DNA of 64,000 bases. It comes from Defluviimonas aquaemixtae (GTDB taxonomy: Bacteria; Pseudomonadota; Alphaproteobacteria; Rhodobacterales; Rhodobacteraceae). The notes under the pieces are model-generated. The model was not told where the DNA came from. It was given only the letters and a program-made list of their open reading frames with translations, and ran no database searches. Where the stretch lies: positions 7,250 to 71,249 of the forward strand of contig NZ_OMOQ01000006.1 of assembly GCF_900302475.1 (NCBI RefSeq), in the 5' to 3' direction. The position numbers were made by a program, and so were the translations under genes. Below are positions 8,591 through 16,362 of this stretch, piece after piece (position 1 is the stretch's first letter; each line of letters begins with the position of its first letter).

Positions 8591-10444
8591 TCAGCGGACG
8601 TCGCGACGCAAGTAGAGCCAGAACAGCCACACGAACATCAGGACGAGGGCTACGTTCAGGATAGAGACATCCGTAGAAGGGTTCATCGCCGCCGGCGGCG
8701 CGGGCAGGACAGGCGCGAAGGCCGAGGCGAGGGGCAGGACCGGGTCGATCACGTCGCCGCCCGATATGCCTGCGGCCAGCTCCAGCACGGTGCTGGTCGG
8801 CACCGGCTTCAAGGCCGGCGCCGCAGTGGCGCCCGGGCCTTGATCACCGATCGCTGCGTCGGCCGATCCGGGCGCAGGCCCGGCGATCACCGCCTGACTC
8901 GACAGTGTCTCGATCGGGACGAAGACGAGGTCATAGGCGCCCGACGGGATGCGGATCTGTCTTAGGAACGGATATTTCACGAGGTTCGCGCCCTCGGTCC
9001 AGCCCTCGATGGGCAGAAGCTTCAGCTCGGCACCGGCGAAGGCCTGCTTGACGACATTGCTGCCGATCGGGGCTGGGATCACCGCGACCTTGCCCTTCGC
9101 GTCGAGCTGGGCCAAGAGATCGCCCGCGCTCGCCGCATCGCTGGAGCTCAGCTCGGCCGAAAGTCCCAGCGCGTCCTTCAGGATCGTCCCGATCCGGTGC
9201 GACGCAGAGCCGTCCGGCCCCACTATCAGCGCTGTCGCCTCTGCAAGGGACCCGACGCCGTTGTCGCCCGTCGGGCTGACCAGATGGATCGCGTTCGACC
9301 CCACGGCGGCGAGGCTTTCGAACTGCTCGAACCGCACCGGTGTCGGGCCCGAAAGGTCGAAGAAGCTTTCCGCTCCCACCATGGCCAGCCGCGCATTGCC
9401 GTTCGTCACTTCGCCAAGCGGATCGTGGCTCGGGTCGATGGTCACCTCGCGGCCCACATAAGCCCGGCGGGCCGCGCGAAGCGCAGTGCCTGCGAGGTCG
9501 CTCTCGGCCAGAAGCGGCGAGGTCGCAATCATCAGCGGGTCTTCCGCCTCCACGGCGCCGGACGAGATCAGCCCGAGCCGTGCAAGCGCGTCCCGCGCCA
9601 CCGCCTCCGGCGAACGGCCCTCGAGGTCGACGCGCCGGTTCAAGGCCTGCATTTCCTCGTTCGAGAACTTGCCGCCGAGCGCGTCGAGCGCACCGCCAAG
9701 CGCAGGGAACTTCGCCAGCGTAGATAGCCGCACGATCGGGGCAAGCTCATAGACCGGGAAGAACTGCAGATCGTCTTTCAGAAGCGTCAGCCCGTAGTCG
9801 GCGATCTGGCCGTCCGTCGTATAGACCTCGATCACGTCGACCTCGCCATCGAGAAGCTGATCGTAGAGCTCGCCGCGATCCGAAAGCGGGACCTCCTCGA
9901 CACTCGCGAACTCGAAGCCATAGCGCTGGACCATCGGGCTGAGCCCATCCAAGGGGCGCGTCGAGAAATCGTCCTCGATCCCGAGCGTGAGATCGGCGCT
10001 GCGCCGCACCAGTTGCGACATATCGATCAGGCGAAGCTCCTCTACGCGGTCGGGGAGCATTGCGAGCCCGTAATTGTTCGCGAAGCCTACACGCTCGCGC
10101 CACGAGATACCCAATGGCTCGAAGATCTGTTTCACCCGCTCCGTCGCGGTATCGCCATCGGCGAGCGGACTCTGGCCGAGCATGACAAGGCCCGTGCCGT
10201 TGTATTCGGGATAAGCGTCGATGTCGCCGCGTTTCAACGCCTCGAGGATGGCAGGCGTGTTCTCGTATTCCACGACGCCTTCGACCGGCAGGCCCTGTTC
10301 CTCCGCCATCGCCGCCATCATATGGGCGAGAATCCGGCTTTCGCCGAAATTCTTCGCCCCGATGCGGATGCTGCCGTCATCCTCTGTGCAGCCGGAGAGC
10401 GTGACCGCGGCGGCCAGAACTGCGATGAATGTCCTTGCGAACAT
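8591..10444 (-). CDS. Fused double solute-binding lipoprotein (QAT/OpuAC-type plus TAXI-like) with C-terminal membrane anchor
   Basis: A 617-residue envelope protein. Residues 1-19 are a lipoprotein leader with lipobox LSGC (Cys19). Residues ~26-290 match the OpuAC/ProX quaternary-amine binding fold: IRIGAKNFGESRILAHM and DAYPEYNGTG are diagnostic. Residues ~300-535 form a second binding-protein-like domain; HRIGTILKDALGLSAEL and KYPFLRQIRIPSGAY resemble TRAP-TAXI binding proteins. A Pro/Ala-rich linker then leads to a C-terminal helix (LNVALVLMFVWLFWLYL) followed by RRDVR. There are no ABC permease or ATPase genes nearby; instead it follows a BCCT transporter by 21 bases. GGAGCG precedes the ATG. 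It may capture betaine-like compounds for that carrier, or sense them. Confidence 0.85.
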   Translation of the reverse strand: MFARTFIAVLAAAVTLSGCTEDDGSIRIGAKNFGESRILAHMMAAMAEEQGLPVEGVVEYENTPAILEALKRGDIDAYPEYNGTGLVMLGQSPLADGDTATERVKQIFEPLGISWRERVGFANNYGLAMLPDRVEELRLIDMSQLVRRSADLTLGIEDDFSTRPLDGLSPMVQRYGFEFASVEEVPLSDRGELYDQLLDGEVDVIEVYTTDGQIADYGLTLLKDDLQFFPVYELAPIVRLSTLAKFPALGGALDALGGKFSNEEMQALNRRVDLEGRSPEAVARDALARLGLISSGAVEAEDPLMIATSPLLAESDLAGTALRAARRAYVGREVTIDPSHDPLGEVTNGNARLAMVGAESFFDLSGPTPVRFEQFESLAAVGSNAIHLVSPTGDNGVGSLAEATALIVGPDGSASHRIGTILKDALGLSAELSSSDAASAGDLLAQLDAKGKVAVIPAPIGSNVVKQAFAGAELKLLPIEGWTEGANLVKYPFLRQIRIPSGAYDLVFVPIETLSSQAVIAGPAPGSADAAIGDQGPGATAAPALKPVPTSTVLELAAGISGGDVIDPVLPLASAFAPVLPAPPAAMNPSTDVSILNVALVLMFVWLFWLYLRRDVR

Positions 10445-10465
10445 GATGCGCTCCTTTCCGCCCGG

Positions 10466-12037
10466 TTAAGATGTGGCTTCGCCGACAGATGGCTCGGCCC
10501 CCGCCGGGGCTCTGCCCTCGGCCTCGCCACGTGCCTCGATCACCTCGGGCTGCTTGATCTCCTTGCGGATCTCGCGCAGGAAACCGACGATCTGCAGTAG
10601 CACGATCACCGCGAAGGGAATGGCGCCTGTAATGGCCATCGCCTTGGCGACCGTCACCGACTCGGTCACCAGCGTCGAGAAGGTCAGGACGGCGATCAGG
10701 ACCCCCCAGATCATCTTCTGAGTGACCGGCGGATTCAGATTGCCGTCCGTTGTCATCATCGACAGCACAAACGTCCCAGAATCCGCCGAGGTGACGAGGA
10801 AGATGAAGAGAAGTGCTGCCGCCAGCGCAGCCAGGATCGTCGAACCCGGGAAGTAGCCGAGGAACGCGAAGAGCGCGGCGAAGACATCCTCGAAGATGAT
10901 CTCCTTCAGGCCGCCGCCGCCATACATTTCGATGTAAAAGCCCGCACCGCCAAAGGCCGCGAACCACAGCATCGAGAAGAGTGTCGGCACCAGCACGACA
11001 CCGAAGATGAACTCGCGGATCGTGCGTCCGCGCGAGATGCGGGCGACGAAGATGCCGATGAACGGCCCCCAGGCGAGCCACCAGATGAGGTAAGTCAACG
11101 TCCAGCCCGAGGTCCAGCCCGTCAGCCCCTCGAACGGATAAAGCGTGAAGGACTTGGTGACGATCGCGCTGAAATAGCGTCCTATGGAATCGACGAAAGC
11201 CTCCATGATGAATTGCGTGGGACCGGCGAAGATCACCATCATCATGATCGCCACGGTCAGCACCATGTTGATATTCGACAGAATCTTGATTCCCTTGTCC
11301 ACGCCCGTCGTCGCAGATGTCATGTAGGCCACGAACAAGGCCACGAGAATGATCATCGACATCGTGTTGTTCTGCTCGGTCCCGAAGGCATAGAACATGC
11401 CAGATCGAACGGCGAGCGCGCCCATGGCGAGCGAGCCCGCCAGCCCGAAGACGACCGAGATGACGCCAAGGATGTCGGCCACCTTGCCGACCGACTCGCC
11501 TGCGGGCCCCTTGAAGACGTGCTTGATCGGCGTCGAGATCATCGAGGCTTCGTTGCGGCGGAAGGTGAAATAGGCGATCACCAGCGCGCAGCAGCCATAG
11601 ATCGACCAGGCATGCAGCCCCCAATGCAGATTGGTGATGACGAGCGCCTCGCGCGCCGCGGCCGCGGTCTCGCCCTCCATACCGGGCGGCGAGACGAAGT
11701 GATACATCGGCTCGGCCGCGCCCCAGACCAGAAGCCCTGACCCCATGCCGCCCGCGAACAACATCGCGATCCACGATGCGGTGCTGAATTCCGGCTCCTC
11801 GTCATCCTTGCCGAGGCGAATATGGCCGTAAGGTCCGAACGCCATGTACGCGCTGAGGATCAGGAATGCCGAACACATGGCCAGCCACATCCAGCCAGCG
11901 CCGTTCAGAAGGTAGCTCGTGAACGCCTGCGCCGAACCGGTCATGCTCGAAGGGCTGATCACACCCCAGACGCCGATCGCCAGACAAAGCAGCATGGCGA
12001 CGATAAAGACGATGTTAAAGGATGCGCCCTTGAGCAT
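10466..12037 (-). CDS. BCCT-family betaine/choline/carnitine transporter
   Basis: A 523-residue sodium- or proton-coupled secondary carrier with about 12 membrane helices. The family signature is clear in helix 8: GWTSGWTLTYLIWWLAW then GPFIGIFVARISRGRTIREFI. The G-rich loop GGMGSGLLVWGAAEPMYH in helices 3-4 also fits. The C-terminal tail is acidic and charged, as in osmoregulated members. The frame starts at 12094, but GGGAGGGACGTA before the ATG at 12037 and the hydrophobic MLKGASFNIVFIVAMLL start favour 12037. It is the first gene of the operon with the binding protein and UspA. Substrate specificity (betaine, choline, ectoine, carnitine or DMSP) cannot be read from sequence alone. Confidence 0.93.
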   Translation of the reverse strand: MLKGASFNIVFIVAMLLCLAIGVWGVISPSSMTGSAQAFTSYLLNGAGWMWLAMCSAFLILSAYMAFGPYGHIRLGKDDEEPEFSTASWIAMLFAGGMGSGLLVWGAAEPMYHFVSPPGMEGETAAAAREALVITNLHWGLHAWSIYGCCALVIAYFTFRRNEASMISTPIKHVFKGPAGESVGKVADILGVISVVFGLAGSLAMGALAVRSGMFYAFGTEQNNTMSMIILVALFVAYMTSATTGVDKGIKILSNINMVLTVAIMMMVIFAGPTQFIMEAFVDSIGRYFSAIVTKSFTLYPFEGLTGWTSGWTLTYLIWWLAWGPFIGIFVARISRGRTIREFIFGVVLVPTLFSMLWFAAFGGAGFYIEMYGGGGLKEIIFEDVFAALFAFLGYFPGSTILAALAAALLFIFLVTSADSGTFVLSMMTTDGNLNPPVTQKMIWGVLIAVLTFSTLVTESVTVAKAMAITGAIPFAVIVLLQIVGFLREIRKEIKQPEVIEARGEAEGRAPAGAEPSVGEATS

Positions 12038-12391
12038 TACGTCCCTCCCCGTTTTTTTGGAATTGGTCCCGTGGGGCCGTCGTAATTCCGCCAATCGAAT
12101 GGTGAAAAGAAATCGCCGTCAAGGTTGACAATCGTTTGTTTTCTTTCGATGCGAATCGCCGCTGGTGCCGCCGCGCCGGTGCGGCGACGGCATCCTTCGA
12201 AGCCTTCGGTCGCGCGAATACTCATTGTCGAAGCGAACGCGGACGGCAGCCGCCGAGCTGTCGGCCGCCCGCCCGCTTGCCCTGCCAGGACAGTGTTCGG
12301 GCTGCGGCATTGCCTGCAATCGTCGTAACAAAACAATAGGCGCGCGCCGCTCCTCTCGGCACGCGCCCATCCTCCCAGCAGAACCGCCGGT
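12038..12391. other. 354-base gap upstream of the BCCT operon
   Basis: Only short shadow frames are present. The gap must contain the promoter of the BCCT operon on the minus strand and the end of the hpd transcript. I see no clear hairpin with a T tract, no tRNA and no convincing small gene. Confidence 0.5.
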
Positions 12392-13486
12392 TTACCCGGC
12401 TTTGAGAACGCCTCTTGCGATCTGGTCGGCCTCGATGGATTCGAAGAGCGCCTTGAAATTGCCCTCGCCGAAGCCGTCATCGCCCTTTCTCTGGATGAAT
12501 TCGAAGAAGATCGGCCCAATCACGGTCTTGGAGAATATCTGCAGCAGGATCTTCGTCTCCCCGCCGTCGACCACCCCCTCGCCATCGATGAGGATGCCGT
12601 GTTTCTTCAGCCGTTCGATGGGCTCGTCATGGCCCTTCACCCGGTCGCGGCTCATCTCATAGTAGCTGTCCGGTGGGGCGGGCATGAACTTCAGACCGCG
12701 CGCGGCGATGGCGTCGACCGAGTCGTAGATGTTCTCTGTGCCGACCGCGATGTGCTGGATCCCCTCGCCCTTGTAGCGCTTGAGGTATTCGACGATCTGG
12801 CCCTTCTCGCCCCGGTCCTCGTTGATCGGGATACGTATGCGCCCGCAGGGCGAGGTCAGCGCCCGGGAGTGAAGCCCGGTGAACTTGCCCTGGATATCGA
12901 AGAAGCGGATTTCCTTGAAGTTGAAGAGATCGCCGTAGAACTTGAACCAGACGTCCATGTTGCCCTTGTGGACGTTGTGGGTCAGGTGGTCGAGATAGTA
13001 AAAGCCGACACCTTCGGGTTTCGACTGGGCAAGCCAGTCGAATTCCGCGTTGTAAGGCGACGTCTCGTAATACTGGTCGATGAAGTAGATGAGCGAGCCG
13101 CCGATCCCCCGGATGGCGGGCACATTCATGGTCTTGTCGTCGCCCTCGTAGGGTTCGGCTCCCTTCGCCACCGCGTGATCGAAGGCATGCTTCGCATTCA
13201 CGACGCGCCACGCCATCGACGGCGCGCAGGGCCCGTGTTCTTCCACGAAGCGCGCGGCGAAGCTTCCTGGCTCCGCGTTCAGCACATAGGTGATGTCGCC
13301 CTGCTGCCAGAGCTCGACATTCCTCTCCTTGTGCGTCGCCGTTTTCTCATAGCCCATGCGAGCGAACAGCTCGCGCAGCGTCTCGGGCTCCGGATGAGCA
13401 AACTCGACGAACTCGAACCCGTCGGTGCCGGCGGGGTTCTGCTCCGTGATGGTGGATTTCGGGGCGGAATGAGGAAACGGACCCAA
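12392..13486 (-). CDS. hpd: 4-hydroxyphenylpyruvate dioxygenase
   Basis: A 364-residue non-haem iron dioxygenase that converts 4-hydroxyphenylpyruvate to homogentisate in tyrosine catabolism. The two VOC-fold halves are present and the iron ligands are visible: His167 in LDHLTHNV, His245 in IQHIAVGT and Glu329 in FFEFIQRKG. The C-terminal helix region GDDGFGEGNFKALFESIE is the usual gate over the active site. The start is a TTG at 13486, placed by an AGGAGG 8 bases upstream; no ATG fits. Divergent from an lrp-type gene; the intergenic region carries two full palindromes that are likely its operators. No homogentisate dioxygenase gene is in the window. Confidence 0.96.
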   Translation of the reverse strand: MGPFPHSAPKSTITEQNPAGTDGFEFVEFAHPEPETLRELFARMGYEKTATHKERNVELWQQGDITYVLNAEPGSFAARFVEEHGPCAPSMAWRVVNAKHAFDHAVAKGAEPYEGDDKTMNVPAIRGIGGSLIYFIDQYYETSPYNAEFDWLAQSKPEGVGFYYLDHLTHNVHKGNMDVWFKFYGDLFNFKEIRFFDIQGKFTGLHSRALTSPCGRIRIPINEDRGEKGQIVEYLKRYKGEGIQHIAVGTENIYDSVDAIAARGLKFMPAPPDSYYEMSRDRVKGHDEPIERLKKHGILIDGEGVVDGGETKILLQIFSKTVIGPIFFEFIQRKGDDGFGEGNFKALFESIEADQIARGVLKAG

Positions 13487-13501
13487 TGGACAGACCTCCT
13501 G

Positions 13502-13508
13502 TGCGCGT
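13502..13508. promoter_or_regulatory. Half-site TGCGCGT, third element of the operator array
   Basis: TGCGCGT matches the right arm of the palindrome at 13533-13549. Its implied centre (13500) lies 41 bases from the centre of that palindrome, the same spacing as between the two full palindromes. It overlaps the region just upstream of the hpd ribosome binding site, where bound regulator would repress hpd. Confidence 0.45.
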
Positions 13509-13532
13509 TACATCAAGTTTACCGCACAGTTC

Positions 13533-13549
13533 ACGCGCATGTTGCGCGT
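13533..13549. promoter_or_regulatory. Palindromic operator 1 between hpd and lrp
   Basis: ACGCGCA-TGT-TGCGCGT is a perfect 7-bp inverted repeat with a 3-base centre at 13541. Lrp/AsnC proteins bind ~15-bp palindromes in helically phased arrays. Nearly the same sequence recurs 41 bases away, so this is probably a binding site of the divergently encoded regulator. Confidence 0.7.
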
Positions 13550-13574
13550 TTGTCGTATAAAATTGATATGCACG

Positions 13575-13589
13575 CGCGCAAATTGCGCG
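13575..13589. promoter_or_regulatory. Palindromic operator 2 between hpd and lrp
   Basis: CGCGCAA-A-TTGCGCG is a perfect 7-bp inverted repeat centred at 13582, 41 bases (about four helical turns) from operator 1. It lies seven bases upstream of a TATAAT at 13596-13601 in front of the regulator gene, a position suited to autoregulation. Confidence 0.7.
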
Positions 13590-13595
13590 TTATGC

Positions 13596-13601
13596 TATAA
13601 T
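13596..13601 (+). promoter_or_regulatory. Candidate -10 element TATAAT of the lrp-type gene
   Basis: A perfect TATAAT ends 4 bases before the ATG at 13605. A start site 6-8 bases downstream would fall at the ATG itself, so the mRNA may be leaderless; no Shine-Dalgarno sequence precedes this ATG. No good -35 is visible at 17 bases. Interpretation is uncertain. Confidence 0.4.
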
Positions 13602-13604
13602 CCC

Positions 13605-14078
13605 ATGCACATTTCCCGCATCGCACTCGACGAAACCGACTCGCGACTGCTTTCCGCGCTTCAGCGCAACGCGCACCTGACCTCGCAGGAACTGGGAGAG
13701 GAGCTGAATCTCTCGCCTAGCCAGGCCGGGCGCCGGCGCCAGCGGCTCGAGGCCGAGGGACTGATCCAGGGCTATGCGGCGCGGCTCGATCCCCACCGCC
13801 TCGGACTTGCCGTCCAGGCCTTCGTTCAAGTCCAGATGACCCGCCATGGCCACGAGACGACCGCCGCCTTCTCGCGTCTTGTCGATGCGCAGCCGGAAAT
13901 CACAAGCGCATGGACGCTGACAGGCGAAGCGGACTATCTTCTTAGAGTCTACTGCCAAGATCTCTCCAGCCTAAACCGGCTGATCCATCAGGTTCTGCTC
14001 GCCCATCCGGCGGTTTCCCGGGTGCAAAGCCAGATCGTGATGGACCAGTTCAAACCCGACGCCCCTTTGCCAACTTGA
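13605..14078 (+). CDS. Lrp/AsnC-family transcriptional regulator (divergent from hpd)
   Basis: A 157-residue regulator. An N-terminal winged HTH (LDETDSRLLSALQRNAHLTSQELGEELNLS with the recognition helix SPSQAGRRRQRLE) is followed by the RAM ligand/oligomerisation domain (VQAFVQVQMTRHG, AWTLTGEADYLLRVYC). The frame runs back to 13539, but that upstream part is the operator region and the ATG at 13605 starts exactly at the HTH. There is no ribosome binding site. Its position opposite hpd suggests control of tyrosine/phenylalanine degradation with an aromatic amino acid as effector, as known for several divergent Lrp-type genes; this is inference. The next gene begins 8 bases downstream. Confidence 0.93.
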   Translation: MHISRIALDETDSRLLSALQRNAHLTSQELGEELNLSPSQAGRRRQRLEAEGLIQGYAARLDPHRLGLAVQAFVQVQMTRHGHETTAAFSRLVDAQPEITSAWTLTGEADYLLRVYCQDLSSLNRLIHQVLLAHPAVSRVQSQIVMDQFKPDAPLPT

Positions 14079-14086
14079 TTGTTTGA

Positions 14087-15961
14087 ATGGAAAGCTTCCT
14101 CTTTCAGGCCTCTCTCTACCTCGTCGCCGTGGTTGTCGCGGTGCCCGTGGCGTCGCGACTAGGGCTCGGCTCTGTTCTCGGCTACCTCGTCGCGGGAATC
14201 ATGATCGGCCCGGTCTTCGGTCTCGTCGGATCAGAGACCAAGGATCTTCAGCATTTCGCCGAGTTCGGCGTGGTGATGATGCTCTTCCTCATCGGGCTGG
14301 AGCTAGAACCGCGTGCCTTGTGGAACATGCGCGAACGGCTTTTGGGGCTCGGCGGACTTCAGATCGTCGTGACCACTATCGTCGTCACCCTCGGAGCACT
14401 GGCCCTCGGCGAGGGCTGGCGGGTCGCGCTCACGCTCGGGATCATCCTGTCTTTGTCCTCGACCGCGATCGTCCTGCAGACGCTCAGCGAAAAGCGGCTG
14501 ATGCAGACCGCGGGTGGCCGGAGCGCCTTTTCGGTGCTGCTCATGCAGGACATCGCGGTCATCCCGTTCCTCGCGTTTCTCCCGCTTCTGGCATTGCCCG
14601 GCGCGCGCGCACTCGCCAAGGCCGAGGCGGCCGAGGCGCAGAGGGCGCTTAGTTTCCTGCAAGAGCTGCCCGGCTGGGGAGTGACGCTTGTCACCCTCGG
14701 CGCCGTCGCCGCGATCGCGCTAGCCGGGCACTACGTCATCCGCCCGCTTTACGCCTTCGTCCACCGGGCGCGGCTGAGAGAGGTAAACACCGCGCTCGCG
14801 CTGATGATCGTCGTCTGCATCGCCTCGCTCATGCTGATGGTGGGCCTCTCGCCGGCGCTCGGCACGTTCCTCGCCGGCGTCGTCCTCGCCAACTCCGAGT
14901 TCAAGCACGAGCTTGAATCCGACATCGCCCCCTTCAAGGGTTTGCTGCTGGGCCTCTTCTTCATCACCGTGGGCGCAGGGATCGACGTCGAGGTCTTCTT
15001 CAGCCAACCCGTCCTGCTGATCTCGTTCACGCTCGCGCTAATGGCGGCCAAGGGCGCGGTGCTCTACGGCCTCGGCCGGCTCTTTAAGCTCAAAGGGCGC
15101 GACCAGTGGCTCTTCACGCTCGGTCTCGCCCAGGCCGGCGAGTTCGGCTTCGTTCTGACGGCCTTCGCGCTCAAGCAGCGCATCCTGCCCGACGCGCTGG
15201 CGCAGCAGCTCCTGCTCGTCATCGCGATGTCGATGTTCCTGACGCCGCTCTTCTTCATCCTGCACGATGTTCTCGCGCGGCGGATGAAGGACGAAGGCGC
15301 GCCGCAGAAGACGGACGAAATCGACGAGCAGCAGCCGGTGATCATCGCCGGCGTCGGCCGCTTCGGACAGGTCGTCAACCGCATGGTCACCATGTCGGGC
15401 TTCCGCACGACGGTGCTTGACCACGATCTAAAGGTCATCCAGCTTCTCCGCAAGTTCGGCTTCAAGGGCTATGTCGGCGATCCGACCCGGCCCGAGCTTC
15501 TGCGCGCAGCGGGCCTCGACCATGCGAAGGTGCTCGTCGTCTGCCTCGACGATCGCGCCGCCTCGGTCCGGCTCGTGACCTATGCCCGGCGCATGCGCGA
15601 GGACCTGCACATCGTCGTCCGCGCCCGCGACCGCGAGCATGTGTTCGAGCTTTACCGTGCTGGCGCCGACGACATCGTGCGCGAATATTTCGACGCGAGC
15701 CTCAGAGCGGGGCGCTATGTGCTCGAAAACATGGGCCTGTCGGAATACGAAGCGTCAGAGCTTCAAAAGACTTTCTACGCGCTCGACCGGACTGCGGTGC
15801 GCGACCTTGCCGAACTCTGGCGGCCTGATCTGCCCACCGAAAAGAACGCGGCCTACATCGCGCGGGCGCGCGAACTCAACAGGGAACTCGAGGCGGCCCT
15901 TCTCGCGCGTTTCGCCGAGACTCGCGAGGAAAAGGCCAAGCCCCGAGACGCGGCCGAGTAG
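14087..15961 (+). CDS. KefB/KefC-type monovalent cation:proton antiporter (CPA2)
   Basis: A 624-residue inner-membrane protein. Residues ~1-395 form the Na+/H+ exchanger-like domain with about 12 helices (YLVAGIMIGPVFGLV, EFGVVMMLFLIGLELEP). Residues ~410-530 are a TrkA-N/RCK Rossmann domain (VIIAGVGRFGQVVNRM, then YVGDPTRPELLRAAG), which binds NAD(H) or glutathione adducts in KefB/C. The tail is helical and charged. Family members are glutathione-gated potassium efflux systems that acidify the cytosol against electrophiles; whether this one is gated by glutathione is unknown, and no KefF/KefG accessory gene is adjacent. It starts 8 bases after the lrp-type gene and lacks its own clear ribosome binding site, so the two may be co-translated. 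Confidence 0.93.
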   Translation: MESFLFQASLYLVAVVVAVPVASRLGLGSVLGYLVAGIMIGPVFGLVGSETKDLQHFAEFGVVMMLFLIGLELEPRALWNMRERLLGLGGLQIVVTTIVVTLGALALGEGWRVALTLGIILSLSSTAIVLQTLSEKRLMQTAGGRSAFSVLLMQDIAVIPFLAFLPLLALPGARALAKAEAAEAQRALSFLQELPGWGVTLVTLGAVAAIALAGHYVIRPLYAFVHRARLREVNTALALMIVVCIASLMLMVGLSPALGTFLAGVVLANSEFKHELESDIAPFKGLLLGLFFITVGAGIDVEVFFSQPVLLISFTLALMAAKGAVLYGLGRLFKLKGRDQWLFTLGLAQAGEFGFVLTAFALKQRILPDALAQQLLLVIAMSMFLTPLFFILHDVLARRMKDEGAPQKTDEIDEQQPVIIAGVGRFGQVVNRMVTMSGFRTTVLDHDLKVIQLLRKFGFKGYVGDPTRPELLRAAGLDHAKVLVVCLDDRAASVRLVTYARRMREDLHIVVRARDREHVFELYRAGADDIVREYFDASLRAGRYVLENMGLSEYEASELQKTFYALDRTAVRDLAELWRPDLPTEKNAAYIARARELNRELEAALLARFAETREEKAKPRDAAE

Positions 15962-16362
15962 CCATCGCCGCAGCCAGTTCGGTGCGAGACCAGCGTTCGG
16001 GAATTCGGTATCAACAGCGCAGGATGCGCGAGTGACCGGTTCGGGCCCGATCCACAGCCAGCATAACTTTGCTGCTTTGCTGCGCGCGCAGAACTTCCCT
16101 CGCCACAACGCCACTAAGCTCTACTCTGCCTCTCGGAGGAAATCGCGGCCGTTCAGACAAGCCGCAGCGACATCGAAACTGGCGATGCCGGGGTCTCGCA
16201 GATCAACCTGTTGTCGGTGCCGTCTGACTGAACGGCCGCGCTTGGTCCCTACTGCCCGGGCCTTTGGTACGGCGCGGCGGGAAAGTCAGACATCCTCGAA
16301 TTCGGATCATTGCCCGGTGCGTGCTTCGCAGCACTAGCGACGCGTCGCTGTTCGCCTGACCC
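15962..16362. other. 401-base gap between convergent kef and RND genes
   Basis: No gene is supported here. The longer frames crossing it are shadows of the antiporter gene. The one structured feature is a 13-bp inverted repeat at 16144-16240, listed separately. There is no T-tract terminator that I can see. Confidence 0.5.
16144..16240. repeat. 13-bp perfect inverted repeat with 71-base interior
   Basis: CGCGGCCGTTCAG at 16144-16156 is matched exactly by its reverse complement at 16228-16240. The distance is too long for a simple terminator. A short frame inside ends in a TGA at 16229-16231 within the right arm. It may be a remnant of a small element or a structured transcript; nothing identifies it. 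Confidence 0.45.
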
